Below are positions 51,820 to 62,300 of a stretch of DNA of 64,000 nt, in pieces (positions within the stretch are counted from its first letter, which is position 1; every line of letters starts with the position of its first letter). The translations under genes and the position numbers were made by a program. The notes below the pieces were generated by a model that worked only from the letters and a program-made list of their open reading frames with translations, was not told the origin of the DNA and did not search any database. Source of the stretch: Tubiluchus corallicola (lineage: Eukaryota > Priapulida > Priapulimorpha > Priapulimorphida > Tubiluchidae); the NCBI GenBank assembly GCA_030141605.1, contig JAQGDQ010000048.1, forward strand, positions 62,001 through 126,000, written 5' to 3'.

Positions 51820-52200
51820 GGTTTGGCCGGCTCTAGGTAGTGCGGCGCCCTAACAAAAGTATTTTAGCCCCCTAAATGGTCATTTCGTTGCCCCACGGTC
51901 CCCACCCCACCCCAAAATTGAATTTTCGTTGTATATTTATAATTAAATATAATGGTACCTTCGTGCTAATCATTTATTGTACCTATTCTGCTCCTCAAGG
52001 CTTCGATTCTTATAGGTTTTTCTGCCATAATTAGATAAAGCATAACTTGATAGTATTTACCTCCGAGTTAGCGTCAATGCACCAAGCATTTTGACAGAAG
52101 ACGAAAGTGTAGTAGTAGTTCATTTCATTTAATTAAAGGCGCCCTGGGCAACTGCCTGACTAGCCTAGTGAGCCCCTCCCTACACGATCACCGTCATGTG
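51820..52200. mobile_element. Possible degenerate hAT-like element
   Basis: The left side has GCTCTAGGTAGTGCGGCGCC. The right side has GGCGCCCTGGGCAACTGCCT and then CTAGCCTAG, which read inverted as CTAGGC..AGGCAGTTGCCC..GGCGCC. The ends are only loosely matched and there is no coding part. Confidence 0.3.
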
Positions 52201-52865
52201 TTTCTAGTAGATCATTTGAGCCTAGCAGCGTAATGATGGTCCTTGGATGGCAACAGTTTTCTATTGTCGAGATTTTACTCATCTAAGAGTCTGAAGTAGA
52301 TACATTTTTATAACGCTCACACGTTTTTTATTGTTGTGATAATGTGATTTAATAGTTCTATTAGTTTACATTTAATTTCTTATTAGTTATCATTGAATTT
52401 CTATTAATTGTTAATAGTTCTGATTTAATCGGTTTTTTATTTGCTACATAGCGTTAGTATTTCAATTTTTCTATTTTGTCTGCACAGATTTTATGCTAAT
52501 TTACCAACTCGTGTTTTTTTCTTTTACAACATCAACTTGAATTGAATCGAAAATCAATACCATGTTCTGCATAGCGGATATTACATTTTCTGGTATTACA
52601 TAATTCTTCTTTACCCTTAACACATTGCATTAAATGTTGCTGAGATGTAGCAATTAACTATACTTGGGTTCAATACTAAAAGTATTCTGAGCCAGGGTGA
52701 TTTTATTAATAAAATACCCGATCTACTTTCAAGAATAAATTGGTTCAAAAGTTTGTAAGTGATAAAGGTATAATATGGCAATTGAATGCGCCCCGTGCAC
52801 CCTGGTGGGGTGGTTTTTCGAGGGAATGATCCGGTCTCTTAAAACTGTATTGAGAAAACTGCTGC

Positions 52866-53162
52866 GACAACATACCCCGTCTGAAATGGCTTATAGCAGT
52901 AACTGAGAATTTGCATCCTGGACGTGATGGTGTAGTGCGAACTGTTACTGTAAAAACTTCTAATGACAAGATGGTTCGCCCCATACAACATCTTCATTGC
53001 CTTGAGATTAATGTACCCAGCGATGTCACTCCCACCCCAGGTGAGGTGAGTGATGGTGGTTGTGATGAGGAGAGTGACATCCAGTCTGGAGAGCCTCCAA
53101 CTGATGTAGTTCAAACTCGCTCTGGACGAATTGCTAAAAGACCTATGAAATTGGATTTGTAG
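52866..53162 (+). pseudogene. BEL/Pao-type retrotransposon polyprotein, C-terminal fragment
   Basis: The frame reads DNIPRLKWLIAVTENLHPGR, then DGVVRTVTVKT and RPIQHLHCLE, followed by an acidic linker and VQTRSGRIAKRP before TAG (53160-53162). This is the small conserved domain at the end of BEL/Pao integrase polyproteins ('NLPR..W..G.I...HPGRDG.VR.V.V.T......RP...L'). Everything upstream (protease, reverse transcriptase, RNase H, integrase core) is missing, so it is a dead fragment. Confidence 0.75.
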
Positions 53163-54050
53163 GTTTAAGTTTGAGCATTACATGTACTTTGCTAAAAACT
53201 GTAGCTAATAGTCCAATGGATTAGATTGACTGTATCGTTGTTTGTGTTTAGCTATTACAGTCATGTTGTAGTATATAGTAAATGTCTGAATTGTAATTCT
53301 CATTTATTACAGTAGCAGATTGGGTGATATTTCTGTATTGTTTATTGCGCTGAATGTTTTTTTATAATTGCCCCAAGGCATTTGTTTATAATTTAAAGAT
53401 TGTAGAGAATTTTGTATTGAATTTCACTTTTTGTGCCTTGTGGCAAAGCTTAACATTTGTTACAAGCTTAACTTTAGCAGCTTGTAATTTGCAAACTGCA
53501 GTTGTAATTCTTTACTGTAAGTGCAGAGTGTTCATAGTTCACGTTTAGTTTCAAAGTTTACATTATAATAATAACTATTACAGCAATAACATATCGTTCT
53601 TAAACAGTATTAAACAGTTTCCGCTTAAGCTTTAAATATGTATGTGATTAATGTTAGATGCTTTAGTCCAAAATTGCATCATATTAAGTCATGAACTGAC
53701 GCAATGAGATAACTGAGTATTGTTTTTTACAATTGAGTGTCGTAATCAAAAGTCAGACTACTACCAGTGAGTTTTACAGTTGTTCATTTTGTTTTGTCAA
53801 GTTACACCTTGAGTGCTTGCCTGATGAGTATTCTACAATTCTTGCAAGTTTAAAGTGTATCTAATAACCACAGTGTAATTTTAACTTTTAAGTTAATGTT
53901 ATAGTTTGTTGTATGACCTATGACCTAATTTTCATTCTGTAACTTGTAACCTGTGACCTTTTTTGTTGGAAGCTGAGTTGACCTTTCCTGCAAGTTTACC
54001 TTTATGGTTTAATTTACTCAAAAGCAATGTTTGCCCCCCCCCCCCGAGAA

Positions 54051-54267
54051 TGTAAAACTATGTCGCGAAGATTTTACATATTGTGGTTCTGTGGGCCATT
54101 TTTTATTCTTTTTGCAGAAATCGATTTTATGCGTGATGATCATTATAGTATTAGATAAATCTCTTCGTATTAAACAACTGGAATTTATCTGTGATTGTAT
54201 TTAAACAACTATTTTGAGTGGCTCGGAACTTGACCGACCTTGAAAAACTATTCTTCTAATAAACCAC
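54051..54267 (+). mobile_element. Possible solo or 3' LTR
   Basis: After a C(11)GAGAA tract, TGTAAAACTATG could begin an LTR and AATAAACCACA (54257-54267) end it, with a polyadenylation signal near the 3' end. The 217-bp length and TG..CA ends fit a short LTR and it lies 0.9 kb after the BEL/Pao fragment. No second copy is in the window. Confidence 0.35.
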
Positions 54268-54539
54268 AACAACTTTTAAATCAGCTGTTAATACATTTAC
54301 GCGATCTTGAATTTTACCACCTATTTATTTTGTTTTAAAGCTGCATTGATGAATTTTGAATTTAAAGTCCTATACCTTTTTCTCCAAAGTGGATTTCAGG
54401 GAATTTTAAATGTGTTATTCTGCAAGGTTTTCTGGGTGTCTTTGCAAATTTCACCTTTAGTCTGCACTATTTACTAAGCATTCCACTTACGAATTTGAAA
54501 GACATGTAACTGAAAAGAAATTATTAACAATTTTAAACA

Positions 54540-55075
54540 TTCTGGCCAACTGGTAAATCGGCACTACGTAGCCACCAAAAAATATCATTATTTATCTTAC
54601 TGACAAGATAAAGTAATTTATACTTCTGCTTAATTAGTGAATTATGTGCTACGAATGCTCTAATTTATTTAAATTTTACACACTGTTATCTAAACTTGTT
54701 TCCAGTGACTTATCGTCAAAATGGCTGCGCCTTGTTAATAGTCTTAATGGGAGTTTAAATTTACCAGTTTTATACAGTGTTGCTGCTTATGCAAGCCCTG
54801 TTTGCAATAAGACAGCACGTTCTTTTTCTTTTCTCTGTTGCTCTAAACATCTATTATATACATTAAGTCTTTATCCCTTGTTAGCTAGAGTACCCCACAG
54901 TTCCCTTTCTGCCGCTAAAATTTCCAACTCTACTGATCAGAGAGATACGTGAATTATCTTTTTCCTGTCTCTGCCTGTGATGAACGACAGCACGTAAGTA
55001 GTGCAAAATTTCAAGCTCAATTTCATTTTTAAGCTTTATTTATGTAGAGTGTTTCCTTGTGTTTTAACTCCTTCG
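54540..55075 (+). repeat. Dispersed repeat family, copy C (diverged, with insertion)
   Basis: Shared blocks with copies A, B and D: AACTGGTAAA, CTTACTGACAAGATAAAGTA, GTTATCTAAACTTGTTTC, AAAATGGCTG and TTTATACAGTGTTGC. About 150 bp of foreign sequence (54830-54985) interrupts it. It is the oldest copy by divergence. Confidence 0.7.
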
Positions 55076-55501
55076 AAGTTTTATTTGGAGAAAGGTGTTG
55101 CGATTATGTATGGTGCTCAAACATAATGTAAAGAAACGCTTAACGAAGTAATTCAGCTTTCATCATTTTAATCCAACCGCTGTAGTACAGTCACATGATC
55201 ATGACGTCATATATTATATATCGTAACATCCTCCCTTTTTTTATAAAAGTTCAAATTAGCATAACTTCAAAATTTAACTTTCAAAAGTAATCACTATCTG
55301 AAGTGTTCATCAAAAATCTTGCAGTACAATTTCAATTTAAACAAAACTGAATGTTATTTAAATATTTACCGAGCTTTCAAAAATGACAGTCTGAAATCAA
55401 ATATTTAACTTTTAGCCGATGTTCTACAGAAATTGTTTAGAAATAAATTCAAATTGTTTTTAAGGTGTCGAAGAAAAGAGCAAATAAGTCACCTAATGTC
55501 G

Positions 55502-55538
55502 TGACGTCAGATCTTCTCCAACACAAACAAGATGGCGG
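55502..55538 (+). promoter_or_regulatory. Candidate RhoGAP gene promoter: CRE and YY1-like sites
   Basis: TGACGTCA (55502-55509) is a perfect CRE. CAAGATGGCGG (55528-55538) matches the YY1-type element common at transcription starts in animal genes. Its ATG also opens a four-codon upstream frame (55532-55546). Both sites lie within 65 bp of the first coding exon. A second perfect CRE (ATGACGTCAT) is at 55201-55210. Site identity is inferred from sequence only. Confidence 0.5.
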
Positions 55539-55562
55539 TGTTATAGTATCGAGGTTTTTCTG

Positions 55563-55685
55563 ATGCTCTTCATGTTTCCTGATTTATGTTTAAATGGGGA
55601 AACGAAGAGCATGCAAAGAGGATACAGGCGTGGAGTTCTGGCTCAGTGGTTTGCTGGTGGAAATAAGGATACTATGGAAAAGTAT
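55563..55685 (+). CDS. RhoGAP gene, first coding exon
   Basis: 41 codons from ATG 55563 to the donor TAT|GTAAAT, phase 0. There is no in-frame stop just upstream, so the start is not certain. The residues (ETKSMQRGYRRGVLAQWFAG) look protein-like and basic. Confidence 0.6.
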
Positions 55686-58600
55686 GTAAATAATGAATTT
55701 AACACAGAAAACTAAAATTATATATAAATTTTGCTTTTAGTTTTATATTTTTGAAAAATATAAAATTATAATAATTTTCCGTGTGCCGATATTGTATTGG
55801 CAGTGGCGGTTTTAAATGAGATGCGTTCACACATCTATTTGGCTGAGATCAAATGAAATACAGTAGCATTTCAACAGCTGTAATTTTAAGACTCCACGTC
55901 GTTGCTAAATTTACTGGAAAGTTAAGTCTCACAATCTAACAATGCATGTATCCTTATCTCAACTATCTATCAGCGGACTATCTTTGCTGCAGGTTATATG
56001 TAATGTCGCACACTATTTATCTATTAGTTACAGCATTTTAACCTACTGTCTGGCGTCCATATAAAATAGAGATCAAATAATTATTAATATTATTTATGTA
56101 GCAGTTTTAATATTATGTTACAATAGCAAGAAATACAAGTGTTACACCTTGCAAATAGAATTTGATATCATGTTTGATTTAATTATTTAAGTGCCATATT
56201 TAACCAGCTAAGTAACTTTTTATTGTTAAATTATTGCCTCAGCTGGACAATTATGCAGTTTACGTAAAGTTGCAAGCACGTCGAGTTTATGGAATTTTGT
56301 AGTTACTTGGTAAGCTCTCATTATGATCACGATGTGCCCAAAACCTTAGCAACAGGCTGTGCAGTCTGCATCTGCACTATAAAACTCATTGCTATCTGTT
56401 CCGTTTTTTATTGCCTATTGTGCTTAAAATCAGTTGTTGTTACTTACTACTGGGCATTTTGATTTGAAGCCCTTTGGCAGTTAATTTACCCATTTGTTGG
56501 TCATTATTGTCTACTGATTTAGTCTAATCACTGCATTATTTGTTACATCAACAAGTCATTTAAGTTGACAAATTTTCAGATGTGGTATAAATGTTAAGAG
56601 CCATTTAGACAATCAGTTTTTTTCATCAAACTAGTTTGTCAACTTTAGTTTGACAAACAAAGTTTAATTGTATCAAACAGTCTTCAATTCATCAAACAAA
56701 AACTGACAAAATCAGATGAAAGACTCAACAGCCAAATGTGTTGCACTCTCATTACATCGTGTCAATTGTGCATTTCGCCCGGCGGCCGGGAAAGCTTGTA
56801 ATTATTAATCCAGCAAGCGGTATAAATATACAACGATCAGCATTGTTGGATATTTTTTTGTTATAGGAACCTGAAGCGTAGAAACACTGGTAATACAAAA
56901 AAGATTTTGCTGACAATAAAAAACAAAATTCTGATTTTGCTGTACTACTTTGCACCAATCCATGAAACAATTTGCGATAGAGCTGTGGGTGTTTTACAGG
57001 TGTTAAATTAGTTAAATTGAACTTCTTGCAATAAATAGTCAAACATCTCAACGTTTATATCTTTGAAATGAGGCTGTAATTGCCTCTTTGAATCCCTCTT
57101 TGTAGTTATTTTTCTTCCAAACTTCTCTAGCTCTTTCTTTTCCAATTTCTCCTTTTTTAATCGTACAAGCTAGCCCAGTATAGACTACAAACTATGTCTG
57201 CATACTGACACCATAATTTGACTGATACTCCTGGCTGAATAGTTATTAACAGAGTTTGAGAGAGTGAAGCTTGATGTCATCTGAACACCCATTAGTTTTT
57301 AGACGGACAGTTTTTGTCTGTTAGTTTTAGTTTGGCAGTTTAAAAACTGGTCGTGTAAATGGTGGCCATTTGGCTGTTGAGTTCTTCATCTGATTTTGTC
57401 AACTTTAGTTTGACAAACAAAGTTTAATTGTATCAAACAGTCTTCAATTCATCAAACAAAAACTGACAAAATCAGATGAAAGACTCAACAGCCAAATGTG
57501 TTGCACTCTCATTACATCGTGTCAATTGTGCATTTCGCCCGGCGGCCGGGAAAGCTTGTAATTATTAATCCAGCATGTGGTATAAATATACAACGATCAG
57601 CATTGTTGGATATTTTTTTGTTATAGGAACCTGAAGCGTAGAAACACTGGTAATACAAAAAAGATTTTGCTGACAATAAAAAACAAAATTCTGATTTTGC
57701 TGTACTACTTTGCACCAATCCATGAAACAATTTGCGATAGAGCTGTGGGTGTTTTACAGGTGTTAAATTAGTTAAATTGAACTTCTTGCAATAAATAGTC
57801 AAACATCTCAACGTTTATATCTTTGAAATGAGGCTGTAATTGCCTCTTTGAATCCCTCTTTGTAGTTATTTTTCTTCCAAACTTCTCTAGCTCTTTCTTT
57901 TCCAATTTCTCCTTTTTTAATCGTACAAGCTAGCCCAGTATAGACTACAAACTACGTCTGCATACTGACACCATAATTTGACTGATACTCCTGGCTGAAT
58001 AGTTATTAACAGAGTTTGAGAGAGTGAAGCTTGATGTCATCTGAACACCCATTAGTTTTTAGACGGACAGTTTTTGTCTGTTAGTTTTAGTTTGGCAGTT
58101 TAAAAACTGGTCGTGTAAATGGTACATTAGGGTTATTATTAAACTATTATGATAATTTACAAAGCACATAACAATTCAGAAATTTGAATGCTTATTTGTG
58201 GTTATATTAATGATATTGGATTCGATTTCGATTAATCATATACACACATTTAAAAGAACTTTTTACTTGAAAATATTTTACGATAAGTAATATTATATAG
58301 TAATAGATGTAACAACAAATTAAATTTGCATGTTTGGAATTTAATTTCAAGTGCTCAACTTGTTGCCAGAAGTTGTATTTGTAAGCACAGGTAGTTTAGT
58401 CATACATCTGCAGCATAATGCAATTACACGAGCTGTATCTGCACAGACAAGCATCAGCAGTAAATCATGAAACATAACTTTAAGCATGCCAGTCTGTACT
58501 TCAGTTTTGGTTACTAGAAAGAGTTTCTTTGTAAAGCACTTACAAACACTACACTTAAAGCACAAGAAAACCCTCCACTTACATAAAGCTTAAAATATTC

Positions 58601-61600
58601 GTCTCGAAATTTTATACCACTTACCTTTTTTCGTGCAGGGCTTGCATCGGCCGTAACGCTGTATAAAACGTGTAAATTTAAACTCCTGCGGTGACCATTA
58701 CACACAGCCATTTTGATGGTAAGTCGTTTGAAACAAGTTTAGATAACACTGAGTAAAGTTTGAAAAAATAATAAGAACATACGTAGCATACATGTTGCTA
58801 AGTAAGTAAAATTTTAAATTACTGTATCTTGTCAATAAGATTAAAAATACATTTTTGACTAGTGAGTGGTGCTCCCTGAAGGGTCGTGAGTCAGCGACAT
58901 TTTACCAATTGGTGAAAGCATTTAAATTATTGTTTCTAGTTACGTAAATCTTACCAGGAGGTAAGCGAAATGCTAAATAATATAGATTTGCGCAAAAGGT
59001 TTTTTGGGACATAATTTAACATTGCCCTTTCTTCCCTTGATTTGCGTTTGTGTAGAGACGTCATGTAATGACGCCATCGGAACAATATTGCGGGAGATTT
59101 AAAATAAAAACAAACAAAAATTCCTTTCTATGTGAGCAAGATATATGCATAAAATTGCTGTAAAGTAATTTTTAAGGCGATTTTTCTGAAGCCAACTTTA
59201 GGCCACTTTCTTGTCCTTTAAACTAAGGCTACACGTTATTGAAACGAAACATGTATTATTAAATGAAAAAAGGTGTTAAAAGTTTATCATCATTAAAACA
59301 AAATACCACTAAATAACGGTCTAACTTTTTCTGCTGTACTGAATTAAATCATTTATTAGGCTGAGTAAATGTAATTACAGTTTTTATATGTGAAATAAAA
59401 AAAGAATTGCAAGAAAAAATGAAACAGTTTGACAAAAACTTTTATCTCCTTTTGTGAATCTCACTCAAATGGAAAAGTAGCAGTCATATGCAATAGCTTT
59501 GCAAAGCAGAACCTCTCATTTTACTTCATGCATAATATCTTATAAAATTATTAGCAGAACACCCAAAAATCAGTCAGATACTGGCAATTGAATGTACAAA
59601 TCACTGCACTTCAGATGATATAAACATATTGTAACTACATGCATTTAACATTCATTAATTGTCTATTTCAATTAACTGTGCTTCTTTATTTCCTCTGGTA
59701 TGGGCTACGCCAGAAGTTAACTGCTGAGAGTGAAGTGCACATTAATAATAATAGTATTTTTAGCAAAGCACATAGAAAGAGCAGCATCACGAGTGGTGTG
59801 GGAGATGACAGTTTGCAAGAATTTAGTGTTAAATATACTTATGGTGCTTCAACATTTAAACATTCAACTTTGAGCAGTGTGTGAGTTTATTATCTAATAC
59901 CTCCCAAGAAAAGTTTGTCACTGACATAGTTTACAAATACTGTTATCAGACTAGCGACTGGTACACCTGGTACAACTTTTTTGCATCTTCATTGCTTAAT
60001 TTGATAAGTTTATTTTTTTAAAGATATGGGATATTCCCTTGGCTTTTAACTGCTTGGGTTAAGTTCAGTACAAGCTGGTGATAGGGATACTTTGTTTGTA
60101 TACATTTCCACAAAATAAATCACTATCTCTTTTCTAAATAAAACATGCTGTTAAAAGTTTGGCAGTGGCACCAAGCATATAGAAACATTTGTGTAGCATT
60201 TACATTTATTACTGTCGCAGTATTATTTTCACATTACTCAAATTTTATTTATTTTTAACATTTTTGATCATGAATTAAAATGTGAATACAATAATGATTA
60301 AATTATCAATTTTTTAAGCAATTTTATTTTTCATGATTTGTAACGGAGTTTATTTTAAATATCAATGCCTCCACATTGACGAAAACCTTTACTGTAATAT
60401 CTATATATATATATCCAAGTAATGAACTAAGTACTGCTCAAATATAAGACCAACATGTTATACTACTAGACCTGTTCCACTGATGTTCTGCTGTGTGCTT
60501 CATTACTTGACTATACTGACTGGTATTAATTTATGATGCCAACCATGTGTAAATTCTTCTTGTAAAAACGGAACAAAGCATTCCTTTTATACAACTTCAT
60601 TATCTCATCAGTTGTTGTCAATTAGTCATTGGATATACTCGTTGTAACCTCATCCTAGCACTCTGTTAGATCTGACTTATCAGCTTTTCTTGGCCCAACT
60701 AAAAAAACAAGCACATCGCTTAAACTTGTTATGAATCTGTGGGTGTTTGGTTATGACACATGGCTTACTCACTAGTTGCTGAAACCAGCAAAGAAATCAG
60801 ATCATCCTTCTCATGGACTAAAGTGTTTAGTTTTCACAAAACAGTTGTTCATTTTGGTTGTCAAGAGTGTTAAAGTATGGCAGTGATATCACCATACTTT
60901 TTGTGGTGAGAATTTTTGATGATTCATCATTTAGTTTTGTTTGTTTGTAATGTATACTAATGGTTTATATATTTTTAGATAGTTTCAGAAGTGACCGGTT
61001 ATTTGTTTCACGGTTTGTTTTTATTTTATGTGTTGGGGCTATTTTGGTCAGAGTTCATTCTGTTGTTTATCATTAAATCTTACAGTAGTGTACTTGTACA
61101 GTAGTCAATATGAGTACAGTACACTGTGCACTTTGTAGTTTTAATAGCTCTGTTGTTTAGCTTACACCTGTTAAAGTAATATTTTTATATGACTTAATAT
61201 GTCTAAAACTATTTATATTACATGTTTATTTATGTTTAGCGTGCTACAGTAACACTATAATAGTATAGTAGTAGAGCAGCGGCAGTACTAGTAGCAGCCA
61301 GCACCAGCCACAAACTTTATTTATCTGGTGTTAAATGTATAGCTAAATTTAATTAGCCAAACAATACGAATAACGTGTTTTAAGTATATTCTTCTATAAG
61401 AGGCGGAATTACTTAGAAATGAATTTTAGCATTTTCTTTACAATAAAAGCATGGGGAGAATTAAATTAGATTTGCATATAACTTAAAAAATAGACTTTAT
61501 TAATTTCTTAATCTGCAAACAAACACATATGTAATGAGCCAGTGTTTGCTTGCAAATTAAGAAAAGTTAGTGCAGAAGTGAATAAAGTCAAGCGCTTGCC

Positions 61601-62300
61601 TGTCAAATTTTGCGGCAGTCTTTGTCGCAGACAAATAAAAAACTAACCAAAAGCAACTGAACAAAGCAAGATGTGTTGATATCGTTTATTTTTGTTAAAT
61701 TCTGTTAATTATTAGTGAACAGTTCAGAATTATAGACCATGTAAGGCAGGATCCACTTATTAGATTTTTTTTATTAAATTTCATCTTCCATTCAAGTATT
61801 TGTTACAATTCTACACTTTTGTTTAGAAAAATCTGTCGTTCCGCCAGAAGAACTTAAAATTGGATAACACTGTCAAAAAATGCTAAATTACAAATCTGTG
61901 ATCTGGGTCATGTAAATAGTCACTACACATCCAATGACACCTGTGAGCCTTCTTTGTCCCATTTCCAGCTTCTACAACTGCTCTTTGTATACCTAGGAAA
62001 GAGCAGACGATGAGTTGAGAACCCCATTTGTCAACATATTTTGTCAATTTTGAGAATGCTTCTAAAAGTGATATAGTATGCAGAATAATTACATTTCTTA
62101 GCTGATTTCTTTGAATCACTAATTAGTAATTCGCTGTCATTGCGCAGTCACCCATCAATGTTGTGAAACCTAGGAAACCTTCTCATCATTATTATTTATA
62201 CTACTTATATTTTTTATGTTTTTTGCATTTTCTTTTCAGGCTGAGATTTGGAGTGCCGTTTGAAGAGATTTGTAAACCTAACATTCCAGCTTCACTCTTG
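55563..62300 (+). CDS. RhoGAP-domain protein, 5' part of gene (3 exons seen)
   Basis: Three exons join in phase: 55563-55685, 59714-59880 and 62240-62300. The third encodes LRFGVPFEEICKPNIPASLL, the typical first helix of a RhoGAP domain ('FGVPLEE.C....IP..L'). RhoGAP domains speed GTP hydrolysis by Rho-family GTPases. The arginine finger (usually GIFR) would be in a later exon, beyond or not found in the window. The N-terminal part has MQRGYRRGVLAQWFAGGNKD and a Ser/Thr-rich segment (HRKSSITSGVGDDSLQEF). Three in-frame ATGs (55563, 55572, 55611) could start translation; I use the first. Intermediate exons may be missed. I cannot assign the subfamily. Confidence 0.65.
56601..58122. mobile_element. 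Tandem dimer of a ~760-bp inverted-repeat element
   Basis: Two direct copies lie head to tail at a 760-bp offset: 56601-57362 and 57366-58122. Over about 720 bp they differ at roughly three or four bases. Outer ends are inverted: CCATTTAGACAATCAGTTTT (56601) against CCATTTACACGACCAGTTTT read from 58122 on the minus strand. At the junction, a second arm (57366-57400) is the reverse complement of 56706-56740. TTA occurs a few bases outside both ends, weakly suggesting a 3-bp duplication. Each copy has the same 99-codon minus frame with no recognisable transposase motif. Confidence 0.85.
58396..59222 (-). repeat. Dispersed repeat family, copy D (full length, inverted)
   Basis: The reverse complement matches copy B from end to end, including the frame with VTKTEVQTGMLKVMFHDLLL and ARVIALCCRCMT (58347-58565) and the ATG in AAAATGGCTG context. 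It is the closest relative of copy B. Confidence 0.85.
59714..59880 (+). CDS. RhoGAP gene, second exon
   Basis: The acceptor is GGGCTACGCCAG, phase 0; the donor GT|GTGAGT leaves two bases over. It encodes TAESEVHINNNSIFSKAHRK and SVKYTYGASTFKHSTLSS. It is Ser-rich, a likely linker before the RhoGAP domain. Confidence 0.65.
59881..62239 (+). other. 2.4-kb intron of the RhoGAP gene
   Basis: AT-rich. I see no exon, element or long repeat in it. Confidence 0.5.
62240..62300 (+). CDS. RhoGAP gene, exon with start of RhoGAP domain
   Basis: The acceptor is TTTTCTTTTCAG and the donor TTG|GTAAGC. The first base completes a Val codon from the previous exon; it ends in phase 0. It encodes RFGVPFEEICKPNIPASLL, a RhoGAP helix-A motif. 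Both splice sites are strong. Confidence 0.8.

Larger units (their letters stand above)
55686..59713 (+). other. 4-kb intron of the RhoGAP gene
   Basis: It contains the tandem inverted-repeat element dimer (56601-58122) and dispersed-repeat copy D (58396-59222). Elsewhere it is AT-rich and empty by eye. Confidence 0.55.
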
